Of a DNA stretch of 64,000 nucleotides, positions 1-10,512 are shown one piece after another. The stretch is taken from assembly GCA_026008535.1 (NCBI GenBank), contig BRKX01000004.1, positions 33,670,501 to 33,734,500 on the forward strand, given 5' to 3'. The first letter of the stretch is position 1, and the number at the start of each line of letters is the position of its first letter. The position numbers and the translations under genes are program-made. Source of the DNA: Perilla frutescens (taxonomy: Eukaryota; Streptophyta; Magnoliopsida; Lamiales; Lamiaceae). The notes below the pieces were generated by a model. It was not told the origin of the DNA, made no database searches, and saw only the letters and a list, made by a program, of their open reading frames with translations.

Positions 1-1615
1 AATTAGCGAATTATGACCGATTAATCATTCTTGAACAAGGTTGCTAGGTTGAGAATTCTAACCAATCATTCATTCATTTTGAGCTTAGAATCATAATTGA
101 TCTTCAAAAATAAAATAAAATATAAATCCAATCAAAAGTACATAATCTAATTAATTTGAATCGATTTTTTTAATTTTACTTAATGTACAAAAAGAATGGA
201 AACTGATCTATAATAGATTTTTACAGTCTCCAAATATCCAGTCTTGATGTATGTGATGTGTCAATATTTTGATTTAGCTTGCGAGGAAATTTCCTATACA
301 AACTTTATCATTATCCATATGTACGTGAATCATTTATACTCACTTACAAAATAAGAAATGGAAAATAGAAAAACAGGTTTTTGCCTAACTAATAAGAAGA
401 GAACAACAACTAATTTTTGAAGATAAATATGAAGCACATTTACATGTCGAAATGATTAGAAAAGCCACCCCAAAAATTAAGTTGTCCATTCAAATCAATG
501 AAAAATTCAAGTTTCATTTTTTTTACAACCAAATACTAATATTTTATTAAGAAGCACAAAAACATGAATTATCGATAAGGCCTACAAAGGTCAATTTTTT
601 TAAGAGTTTTATTTATCTCATTCACATATAATACTGTAACACATTATAATTCGATGTATTTTTCCTCAAAATAAATTATCGTATTTATAATTCTTTCTAC
701 ATTAAAATGTTGCGAACTATGTGTTCAATAAAACACTGAATGAGTGCTTACACTAGCTCTACTTGTTTTCACTATGAAGCAAGATAAAAACATGCCGTAA
801 GGAACTTCCATGAATTGTGTATTTCTTATTTGAATTAATATCATTCATACAAAATTTATTTTTATTTGATTATTCACACTCTTCAAATAATCAAAATTAA
901 TGAATTAAACATTTGAATAATTCAAATAATCAAAATTAACTAATTAAACATTTGAATAATAAGGCTAAAAGAATCCAATTTAAGAATCATATCGAATAGT
1001 TATACACCACATACTCAAATGTCAATTCACAATATATATATATAGATATATATATATATATAGGGTAGGGTTAGGGTGTAAGTAATTCCTAGATGTTAAA
1101 TATGAATTAATCCGAGTCATTAATATAATAATTTGGATGGTCTAGATTGGTTTGGATAAATTTGTGGACAATTGTTATATCTTTATGTGAAAGGGCAAAG
1201 ATGTTTTTATCATTATTGTGTTTTGAGAATCAATCCGTTTTGTTTGCATATTCATTATAAGAATTTATTAATCATTTGTAACCCCCAACTACCCAAAAAT
1301 GAAGATTTAATTTTACATAGATAGGTGTATGGTAAGGATTCGTTGAATATCATCATCAAACATTATTTCCATATTTTTTATTATTCTATATATTGATCAA
1401 GATTCAATAAACCCTACAAAAATACCCGATGCTTAAAAAGCGCCTGGATCTTATAAAAATAGCACGTGGAATTTAAAAAATAGCATGTGAAAGCATTTCA
1501 TATTTAAAAACAAACACTTTAATGTACATTAAACAATCAATATTATTGTTTACGAATGTTATTTTATAATCATTTCATATATAATAGCATTACAAAGATA
1601 TTAAAAAGTATTATG
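1..1615. other. AT-rich non-coding flank
   Basis: No ORF above about 60 codons and no recognisable gene. The stretch is strongly AT-rich with a (TA)n run near 1033-1062 followed by a short GGGTAGGGTTAGGG-like string. The text after it resembles the degenerate ends of common plant repeats, but I cannot define element boundaries. It ends at the first base of the Copia A 5' LTR. Confidence 0.7.
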
Positions 1616-2291
1616 TGTTAGTGCCACCATCATGCAGTAAGTATTTGTGTTGTTGAATTGGCGAGATATGTTCGACAAAGTGTGCCTGGGTATGTCCTAC
1701 GAAGTTTTGTTTTCCGCTGTGCAAGAAAAGAAGAATAGTTGGTGAACTGTTCCAGAGTATGTCCCAGACAGAACCAGGGACACTCTATTTGTGGCAGTTT
1801 CCTTGTTGGAAAGATCTTGCGCCAAACCAGTTTGGAAGGTCAAGATAGATTCGTTTTACTGCCTTGTGGTGTAGATCCGGTGCTGAATTAACCCTCCTAT
1901 ACTTGGGAAGTATCTACACATGTTTGGAAGGCCACAAACCACTTACCATGTTGACGCCTATATGAAGACCGAATTGAAGAGCAATCGGTGTCACTGTTAT
2001 TTTGTTTAGATTCTAGTGATATAATCAGTTTGTGGTCGTTTTTATAACTACTAGTTGTTCCTTAAACAGTTCAACGTGATAGACTAGTTTTGAGTGTTTA
2101 CGAGTGAAACACGTGAGGGGATTTTTATTCCATTTTGTACGCAATCTCGGGAAAGATTGTAAGTTGAAGTTGTGGGTAGCTAGAGGGAGTCTAGTGTCAC
2201 GGTTGTGAGGGGATCTTACAACTTTCGGCTAGCAAAAGAGTTCAAGGAGAAGAACGGGCGACATAAGGCGGGAGGCTTGTATGTGTAAGAT
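1616..2291 (+). repeat. Copia A 5' LTR, first part
   Basis: Begins TGTTAGTGCCACC, matching the 3' LTR start at 21658. Similarity runs for about 600 bp with roughly 6% differences by eye, including a 17-bp segment present only in the 3' copy. The LTR is interrupted after 2291 by the Gypsy insertion and resumes at 13646. Summed without the insertion the LTR is about 886 bp. Confidence 0.9.
2287..2291. repeat. Target-site duplication AAGAT (left) of Gypsy E
   Basis: The five bases AAGAT directly precede the TG end of the Gypsy LTR and recur at 13641-13645 right after the other LTR. Exact 5-bp duplication is the normal footprint of LTR-element integration. Confidence 0.93.
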
Positions 2292-3814
2292 TGTTCGGTA
2301 AATTCTTAACCTAACTGCAAGTGTACAGGAAAGCTAATAATATAGCAGTGAACAAGGTCGATCCACAGAGACTCAATATCAACCACTAGTTATTCTATTT
2401 ATCCTACGGCTGTTATCTAGACTAAATAACTTAATGAGTGTGAAATTAACTAAATTAAACAATAGAATCAAATAAACCACCACAAGAAATGAAACAAGTA
2501 AATTAACAAATGAATAAATCAGAAGAACAAATGTATCCTAGGATTGATTAATCAACAGTTAATCCACTAGTTATCTAACTCAATCTCATGCCAAAATTCC
2601 GATTCAAATCATGCTAGAGCAACCACAAATATATCCACAATCTCTTCTCAGAGCAATGCAAACGTTGATCACACATTAACTAATAACGTCCCCGTTCATT
2701 ACCTAACATGCGATTCCTAAATGATCACAAGGTTAAAAGCTCTCTCAAATAATCTCAACTCTCTCGAGTGTTATTAATTACTGAGTCAATTATTCCGGAT
2801 CTCGTGTTAAACCTCATCTCTTAAATTATGAATTAACACAGCAAGTTGCATCAATTAATGGCCAGTTAATCAACACATAATAAAAGCAAAGAATAATTAA
2901 AGCATGATAAAAACCATAGACACAAGGATTGAATTAAATAAAAGGGTTCATAAATGAATCATAATCAACCCTAGAATACTAGGGTTTAGTTGTTTATAGT
3001 CAAATAAACAACACAAAAGCTAATCCAAAAATCCATAGTAAGACGAGAATAAAAATCTAATAAAACCCGGAAGTCAATTCTGCCTCTAATCTCGTAAAAC
3101 TCGAATCCTCAGAGCTCGTTCTTCACGATGGTCTTCGTTCGTCTCTTTTCCGTGCTTAAAAACTTGTGGTAGGGTTAAGTCTGTGCAAAAATCGTGTGCA
3201 CAAACCCTTAAATACTTAGCGAGAGTTTGACACAAAGTAGGAGACCAAATCTGCCACTGACTGAGTGATTCGCGAGCTCGCTACCGAGAGTGCTGGTCGC
3301 TACTCCACTCACTACTCCACGTGGCAACACGTGGCGCCAGCTGGACCTGAAATTCACGACTTCTCCATATATTCGCGACCGGGTCGCGAATATCCTTCTT
3401 CTCACCCCCCTCTCTGTCGCGAGCTAACAGTGTCCCGGCCTCCGGTGATTCGCGACCGCCACGTGGACTCGCGATTGGGTCACGAATTTTGCTCTGAAGA
3501 CCTCGGCCTCTGTCGCGAGTTCACATGTTTTGCTCACTAGGCTTACTCGCGACTGCCACGTCAGCTCGCGAGTTTGGCTCCTTTTCTCCAGCTTTATTTC
3601 ATCCCGTTTTCTCGTCTATTCTCCATGTAATTCCGGGACTTCGAGCTTTTTTTCCAAATACCACCTTTTAAGGACAATTTCTGCAAAATACCAACGAGTA
3701 ATACCAAACTTCCAAATACATGAAAACACAAATAGACTGAGATAAAACACATCCGAATCAACCCAAACTCAACACTAAAGTGTATGAAAATAAGTGTAAA
3801 ATCTCAGTTTATCA
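2292..3814 (-). repeat. Gypsy E 3' LTR
   Basis: On the minus strand it begins TGATAAACTGAG at 3814 and ends in ACCGAACA at 2292. It aligns along its whole length with 12119-13640. The part 3260-3575 is CpG-rich and packed with TCGCGA palindromes, unlike the AT-rich remainder. Short ORFs across it on both strands are repeated in the other LTR and are not genes. Confidence 0.95.
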
Positions 3815-3825
3815 ACTCCCCCAAA
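3815..3825 (-). other. Polypurine tract of Gypsy E
   Basis: Minus strand reads TTTGGGGGAGT directly before the 3' LTR start TGATAAAC; this is where plus-strand DNA synthesis would be primed. A small hairpin (CAAAC..GTTTG) abuts it on the upstream side. Confidence 0.85.
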
Positions 3826-5018
3826 CATAGAAGTTTGTTTGTCCTCAAACAAAGAACAAGACTCAAAACCAAGGACCAAGACAACTCATGCATATAATTC
3901 ACAATCTAGCAACAACAACATCAAGAAATAACGGATTGGCATGCTCAAAATACACAGGTCCTTCAACTCACTCACATATATTATTGAAACTTAACAAACA
4001 CACATAAAGCCAATGTTCTTCTCAAGTGTGTGTGTTGCACTCAAATCTCACAAAATGTGTATAAAGATAAGCACTCATCGAACATCGAACACGTGAAAAC
4101 ATCAACCATAAGCTTGCACTTCTTCCCAAACTTATCAATCGAAACTATGCCGGAATCAAAGATCAAATAGGTCTTTAATTAGGTTGTAATGTAGGCTTCG
4201 GGTTAGGGTCGGAAATATATGGCTAAAGTGACTCAAAACTCTGTGAAAATCATCGAGATTCACAGCTTCCTGACTCAACTCTACCATCCAATCAACTCAC
4301 CCCTTTTTCAACACAAAACAACAATTAGACTTTGTCTAATTCACAATTTCCCACACAACCACAATTTTCTTTAGACTCTTTGAGTCTTATCATTTTTTCA
4401 TATCATTGACATCCCGTATTTATTCTCTCTCTTTTTTTTTTTCGGGATGTCAAATCATTCATCACACTCAAACCCATTCCACCAACTGCAAAGTCAATCA
4501 ATACACACCCCATTTCTCCCCTTTCCAATCCTCTCATAGAAATTTTCAACCATAATAAACGGGATTTCCACAAAAAGGCAATTAGGCTCAACGGGGCTCA
4601 CAAATGGATTATGTAAACTTGGGACCGTGTTTGGGTAAATGGCTCGAGAAAAGATGGCCTAAAATCATTTCTTCATTTCCAAACATATTCAAAACACAAG
4701 TAAGGAATCATGCAAGTTCTAGTGACATCAACACATGCCGACCAACACACATCAATAAAACAATAGGTATAACACCCTTGGCTCAAAGGCTCACGGCTAA
4801 ACATTGGTCTCAAGCATGCTCATCAAGTTCAACAATACACATGTGATCATATACAAACTTGAGCAAATTAAAACATACATATCCCCATCTATATCAATCA
4901 TCATCACCAAATCACAAATCATAAGCATAAATCAATCAAGTTCCTCACTCAAAACAAGACTAGAGTAGATAAAAATCAAAATTTTCCAGGTTTTGACGAC
5001 TCAAAACAAACTACACAA
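3826..5018. other. Gypsy E 3' untranslated interior
   Basis: About 1.2 kb between the env-position ORF and the polypurine tract. A-rich on the plus strand, with only short spurious ORFs. No recognisable domain or repeat; such long non-coding stretches near the 3' LTR are usual in Athila-type elements. Confidence 0.6.
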
Positions 5019-5489
5019 CTAAACAACTAAAAAGAAGAAACTAAGAAAGCAGGTAAGATTCCACCTGATTCTATTGATGAGGCCCCATACGTCTTCATGA
5101 AGACCAAGAGCCCTTGTTGTATCGGCACAAGGGTATCGGGTGGCATAGATGTTCATTTGGGCCAAACGAGCCCAAGCTAGCTGCTGCTCCTCTGTGTTGA
5201 GACGGATCCCATATCGATGTGGATGATATAGGGGTTCCATCCCGGCTTCATCTTCTGTAGCTAGCTCGGGGTCTAATTTCTCTTCCACATCTTCCTTAGA
5301 AGAGGACGGCTCATAATCTTCATCCTCAGAGCTTTGAACGGCTTCCTCTTCTTGGTGTTCTTGCTCTGATTGGTATTCCTTTTCTTCCTCCGTGTTCTCA
5401 TCATAGTCTCGACCTTCGTCCTCAGAAGATGAAGGTGTACTAGCTAGGCTCGATGGAATGATGACACGTTGGCGACGGTTCCTAGCCAT
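5019..5489 (-). CDS. Acidic env-position ORF of Gypsy E, truncated
   Basis: About 156 residues reading from the ATG at 5489, chosen because MARNRRQR follows a good context (an in-frame ATG 90 bases further upstream also exists). A basic start is followed by a Glu/Ser/Asp-rich region (about residues 18-85) and a C-terminal segment containing ATRYPC..LG..EDVWGLI. That last pattern resembles the start of the ORF found after pol in Athila-like elements, but this is from memory of the family and uncertain. The ORF then ends in a hydrophobic run (CFLSFFFLVV). It lies after pol, where Athila elements carry an envelope-like gene, so a truncated env-like remnant is the best guess. Function unknown. 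Confidence 0.5.
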   Translation of the reverse strand: MARNRRQRVIIPSSLASTPSSSEDEGRDYDENTEEEKEYQSEQEHQEEEAVQSSEDEDYEPSSSKEDVEEKLDPELATEDEAGMEPLYHPHRYGIRLNTEEQQLAWARLAQMNIYATRYPCADTTRALGLHEDVWGLINRIRWNLTCFLSFFFLVV

Positions 5490-5552
5490 TGTGTGTACCT
5501 GCTCAAAATTCAAATTAATACCAAAGCATGCACGGTAAACACAAATAACAAC

Positions 5553-5583
5553 AACTCCCCCAAACTTGCTTAGAAGCAAGTTT
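5553..5583 (-). other. Internal polypurine-like tract plus perfect hairpin
   Basis: Minus strand carries GGGGGAGT (5553-5560), the same core as the terminal polypurine tract. Beside it lies a perfect 10-bp inverted repeat with 2-nt loop (AAACTTGCTT at 5562-5571, partner 5574-5583). It sits just upstream of the acidic env-position ORF. Confidence 0.6.
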
Positions 5584-5589
5584 GAACTA

Positions 5590-6586
5590 CATTATCCCCC
5601 ATATTCAACTTATAAGTGTAAACCACAACCACACCAAAGCATATCCTCCTTCAACACACAACAACATCATAACACAATTCAACCCATCTTATGGACAATG
5701 AAGGCATGTTGAAAGCAATTGAACCAATTCTCTCATTACCCATAATTCCACACACAGACCAACATCAAGTTAACAAGTTCAACACCACTTATGAACAAAA
5801 TTGAACGAACAATGGGTGCATGCTTGTTGAAGTAGAGAAAACGTACCTTAGATGTCGGATTTGAAGACAAAATTTGAGTGTGTGCGTGTGTGTGTGTGAA
5901 GAGCATGTGGGGAGAATGAAGAAAAAGAGAGAAAAGATGAATTAAAAACCAGAATCCGCATCGCCACCTCAGCACGAAATTCGCGACCTCGCTCGCGACC
6001 GCTACTAGGGTCGCGAATTTCCTTCAGTCGCCTGTGGAAAATTCGCGACCCAGTCAGCATCCAGTCAGCACTGGGCGTCCACGTGGATTCGCGACCGGTT
6101 GAAGATTCGCGACTGGGTCGTGAATTTTACACTGGTGAACCCCCTCTCTGTCGCGACTTCACAGGGTCTCGACTGGGGGTAATTCGCGAGGTCGCTCGTG
6201 AGTTCCCACTCGTGACTCGGGTCGCGAGTTCTGTTTTGTGCACCCCGATGAATTTTTCTCCTCTAACCTCCTGTTGTACTTTTTGAACTCAGACCACGAA
6301 CGTGATATACTAATAATAGAGCACCCAAATAAAGGTTTACAAACCCCAATCGCAACTTTCTTTGCGTATGCCTAACGTGTGAAAAAAATCCACACATTAA
6401 AGGTTATTTGGGTAACTCGATTCTTTGTACACCCACTTCGTGGTTCTCACCTGCATAACTCAGCAAAAAGACAACAACACAACAAAAATAAAGAAAAAAA
6501 AACAAAACAAAAACAAAAGAAAACTGTTGGGTTGCCTCCCAACAAGCGCTGCATTTAACGTCGACAGCCAGACGACCTTTTTCAGC
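5590..6586. repeat. Gypsy E interior with TCGCGA-rich module
   Basis: Non-coding kilobase between pol and the env-position ORF. From about 5975 to 6250 it is CpG-rich with around ten TCGCGA or one-off variants and shares phrases such as CTCTGTCGCGA and GGGTCG(C/T)GAATTTT with LTR position 3370-3530, so it looks like a diverged copy of the LTR module. The rest (6250-6586) is A-rich and featureless. Confidence 0.6.
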
Positions 6587-7105
6587 TCAATGCTCCAACA
6601 ATTTAATGCTGGAGATCTCATGGCGCTGCTTCGGACTGTAATATTTCTTCACTCGATGAGCATTCACAGTGAAAAGCTCCCCCATTCTTGACAATAGTTG
6701 AACTACTCCACTGGGAAGAACCTTTTTGATCACAAACGGACCCGACCACTTTGACCGCAGCTTACCTGGAAACAACTTCAAACGAGAGTTAAACAACAGA
6801 ACATTATCACCAGGTAATAACTCCCTTTGAACAATCATCCGGTCGTGGAATGCCTTGGTGCGCAATTTGTAGAACATCGAATTCTCGAAGGCCTCCGTCC
6901 GAAATTCATCAAGTTCATTGAGCTGGAGCATTCGTTTATCCCTCGCAGCCTTGAAATCGAGGTTCAACTGCTTGACTGCCCAATAGGACTTATGCTCCAA
7001 CTCCACCGGCAAGTGACACGACTTCCCGAAGAGCAACTGATATGGAGACATTCCTAGAGGCGTCTTGTAAGCAGTCCGATATGCCCATAATGCATCATCC
7101 AGCAA
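6587..7105 (-). pseudogene. pol: Gypsy E pol: integrase C-terminal part
   Basis: 172 residues continuing in the same frame as the integrase core, separated only by one TAG (7112-7114) where the family has Trp (TGG to TAG). Starts with DDALWAYRTAYKTPLGMSPY, the conserved region after the catalytic Glu, and ends with a small basic C-terminal domain (WSGPFVIKKVLPSGVVQL) of the kind that binds DNA. The natural stop is at 6587. No chromodomain is visible, in line with an Athila-like rather than chromovirus element. Confidence 0.88.
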
Positions 7106-7111
7106 TAAAGC

Positions 7112-7591
7112 CTAATCCTTCCTATTGGTGTTCACCGTTTTGTCAAGGATTTGCCTTATCTCCCGATTGGCCAATTCAGCTTGTCCATTTGCTTGTGGGT
7201 GATACGGCGTGGTGACCTTGTGCTTGATCCCGTATTTTGCCAACAATGATTCCAATGGCTTGTTGCAAAAATGTGTTCCCCCATCACTTAGTAGAGCTCT
7301 TGGTGTCCCAAAACGAGAGAACAATTTCTTCAAAAAGCTTATGACAACTCGAGAATCATTCGTAACTGTTGGAATGGCTTCGACCCACCTCGAGACAAAA
7401 TCCACGGCTAGTAGAATGTACTGAAAACCGCTAGAAGAAACGGGGAATGGGCCCATGAAGTCAATGCCCCACACATCAAAAAGTTCAACCTCAATGATGT
7501 TCGTGAGAGGCATCTCATTTCTCTTGGAAAGCCCCCCCATTCTTTGGCATTTGTCACACTCCCGGGTGAACTCATGGCAATCTTTGAACAA
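7112..7591 (-). pseudogene. pol: Gypsy E pol: integrase zinc finger end and catalytic core
   Basis: Same frame as its neighbours. Cys12 and Cys15 (CDKC) complete the HHCC finger whose His residues lie before the stop at 7613-7615. The catalytic triad is present: Asp44 (WGIDFMGPF), Asp103 (LLSDGGTHF) and Glu139 (GQAELANRE), with 35 residues between the last two, the canonical D,D-35-E. The segment ends at TAG 7112-7114 (NRKD-stop), where Trp is expected. Catalytic residues intact, reading frame not. Confidence 0.92.
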
Positions 7592-7612
7592 AGATGGCCA
7601 ATAAAAGCCACA

Positions 7613-8611
7613 TTACAGGATCTTGAAGGCGGTGCGGTTTGCTGAGAAATGGCCACTGCTCGGCGAATCATGGCACTGCAAATAAATGGGCCTCCACTCT
7701 TCTTGAGGCACGCAACGGTGAATAACAGTATCCGAGCATCTCCGATACAAGTATGGATCATCCCACATATAAAAATTCATATCATGGAAAAATTTCTTTT
7801 TCTGATGTGAAGACAAGTCCGGTGGCGGCATACCTGCAGCAAGAAAGTTAACAAAATCGGCAAACCAAGGAGTTTGAGATTTTACCACTAACAGCTGCTC
7901 ATCCGGGAATTTATCATTTATAGGCACATGGACATCCTCGCCATCCACAGGATGCTCTAGACGAGATAGGTGGTCCGCAACCACATTCTCGCAACCCTTT
8001 CGATCTCGAATCTCGAGATCAAATTCCTGTAGCAACAAAATCCAACGGATTAAGCGAGGTTTGGCATCCTTTTTGTTAAATAAATACCTCAGCGCAACAT
8101 GATCTGTATAGACAATTGTTTTGGCACCAATTAAATAAGCACGAAATTTATCAAAAGAATAAACAACAGCTAAAAGCTCTTTCTCGGTGGTCGTGTAATT
8201 GACTTGTGCCGAGTCTAAAGTATGACTGGCATAGTAAATCACACGAAACAATTTGTCTCGTTTTTGGCCCAAAGCTGCGCTTACAGCCACATCACTCGCA
8301 TCGCACATGATCTCGAACGGCTGTGACCAATCCGGAGTGATCAAAATGGGTGCACTCACCAATGCCTTCTTTAAAGTCTCGAAGGCCTGTAAACACTCAG
8401 CAGAGAAGTCAAATGCAACTGATTTTTCTAATAAATGGCTAAGTGGCTTAGCTATTTTAGAAAAATCCCGAATAAAACGACGGTAAAAACCGGCATGCCC
8501 AAGAAAACTTCTCACAGATTTCTCGTTGGTTGGAGGCGGCATCTTTTCAATAGCAACGATCTTGGCACGATCGACCTCCAAACCTGCAGCGGACACTTTG
8601 TGTCCCAACAC
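7613..8611 (-). pseudogene. pol: Gypsy E pol: RT end, RNase H, start of integrase
   Basis: 332 residues in frame with the RT segment. RT connection (LGHKVSAAGLEVDRAK; SFLGHAGFYRRFI) precedes RNase H with Asp104 (CDASD), Glu145 (TEKELLAVV) and Asp170 (YTDHVAL). Near the end CHDSPSSGHF supplies the two His of the integrase HHCC finger. It is bounded by a TGA upstream, explained by CGA to TGA, and a TAA at 7613-7615. Such CpG transitions fit methylation-driven decay. Confidence 0.92.
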
Positions 8612-8620
8612 TATACCATC

Positions 8621-10510
8621 TCATACCATAAAATGGCACTTTTCCCAGTTTAAAACTAGGTTAGTATCCTCACATCGCTGCAACACTTGGGTTAGATTGG
8701 ATAAACAGTTATCAAACGAATTTCCATACACAGAAAAATCGTCCATAAAGACTTCCATAATATTCTCAATTAACCCATGGAAAATAGCCATCATGCATCT
8801 CTGAAAAGTAGCAGGCGCATTACACAATCCAAAAGACATAGAGCGATAAGCAAAAATACCATATGGACATGTAAATGCAGTCTTTTCTTGATCCTCAGGA
8901 GCAATCATGATTTGGTTATATCCAGAATAGCCATCAAGAAAACAATAATACTTATATCCGGCTAATCTATCTAACATCTGATCAATGAAGGGAAGAGGAA
9001 AATGGTCCTTCCTAGTGGCAGCATTCAACATGCGATAATCAATGCACACACGCCAACCAGTAACAACACGAGTAGCAATCATTTCTTTTTCTTCACCCTC
9101 AACCACAGTCATGCCCCCCTTCTTAGCCACAACTTGAGTGGGACTAACCCACTCACTATCAGAGATAGCAAAAATGATACCGACATCAAGCAATTTAAGC
9201 ACCTCTTTTCTAACTACCTCTTGCATAATCGGATTCAACCTACGTTGATTTTGCACACGGGGCTTATAATCATTCTCAAGTAAAATCCTATGCATGCATA
9301 TAGACGGGCTAATCCCTTTCAAATCAGAAATAGACCAACCTATAGCACTTTGATATTTTCTCAACACACGCAAGAGGCTATCCAACTGAGAGTCAGAAAG
9401 ATAAGCAGAAACGATTACCGATTTAGTTTCATTTTCACCTAGAAAAGTATACTTGAGATGGGCAGGCAACGGCTTCAATTCCAACTTCTTTGGCACAGCC
9501 GCCTCTCCATCTTTAGCTTGCTCTTTTTCGTCCCTTAAGGGAAGGAACTTGGAGCCCCGCCTTGGAATTTCCTGCAATGAATTCAACTCGACAATAACAT
9601 CAGATAAATCCAAATCATCAAGTATAAACTCATTTGAATCAAAATAAGAATGGAACAAGGCATATTCCAAAGGCTCCCTCGACTCCATGGAACTATCCAT
9701 GTCAAAGCATGAATCCACCACTTGAAGCACTTTGCAATCTTCAAGTTGTTGAGCATCTGCATTGTCATGAAATTGCATGGCCTTGAAAAGAGAAAAAATA
9801 ACGCTTTCGTCATTGACACGAAGTGTTAATTCCCTCTTTGCCACATCAATCAACGCCTTGCCCGTGTTCAGAAACGGGCGCCCCAAAATGAGTGGGACCT
9901 CGGAGTCAGCCTCCATATCTAGCCCCATGAAGTCAACGGGAAAAATAAACTCGTTGACTTTCACCAACACATCCTCAACAATCCCTCGCGGATGTGTTAC
10001 AGATCTATCGGCCATCTGAAGACATATGGTGGTGGGCTTGATCTTCCCAATGTTGAGTTTTTGGAAGAACGACAAGGGCATGAGATTGATACTGACTCCC
10101 AAATCACAGAGAGCCTTCCCAGTATGATCACCTCTAATGGTGACAGAGATAGTAAAGCTCCCCGGATCTTTAAGCTTAGCTGGAAGCTTCTTCTGAATAA
10201 GAGCACTGCAATTCTCAGATAAATTCACAGTGGCATAATCTCCAAACTTCCTCTTCTTTGAGATAACATCCTTGAGGAACTTAGCATAACTCGGCATCTG
10301 CTGTAAAGCTTCTACCAAAGGTATGTTAATGTGTACCTTTCGGAAAATCTCCAAGAACTTGGAGAATTGTTCATCAATCTTCTTCTTCTAGAACCGCTGT
10401 GGATATGGAATAGGGGCTGTAGACGAAGCAGGAGCAGGTACCGGCTGAGGCACAGGCAGCGCCAGTTTCGGTGTCTCTGTTGGCCCATCAGTGCTCGGAT
10501 CCGGCCTATC
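8621..10510 (-). pseudogene. pol: Gypsy E pol: protease and reverse transcriptase
   Basis: The open stretch runs 10354 to 8621; the same frame continues upstream past one TAG (CAG to TAG likely) to about 10510. In the 577-residue stretch: aspartic protease at about 78-170 with Asp84 (ALCDLGVSIN; family usually DLGAS) and flap ILGRPFL; RT at about 370-577 with Asp474 (FLDGYSGY) and FMDD at 536-539, preceded by VCIDYRMLN. Ends at a TGA where the next frame continues without shift. Gag lies upstream in another frame; a 1-base loss near 10570 explains the change. Confidence 0.92.
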
Positions 10511-10512
10511 CT

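Noticed and set aside
1063..1078. Telomere-like GGGTAGGGTTAGGG
   Set aside because: Only about two and a half units and not the plant TTTAGGG array; probably chance next to a (TA)n run.
3265..3540. 91-codon ORF in the Gypsy E LTR, with a twin at 13091-13366
   Set aside because: Both are read through the TCGCGA module of an LTR; differences between twins are not biased to silent sites and no domain is visible.
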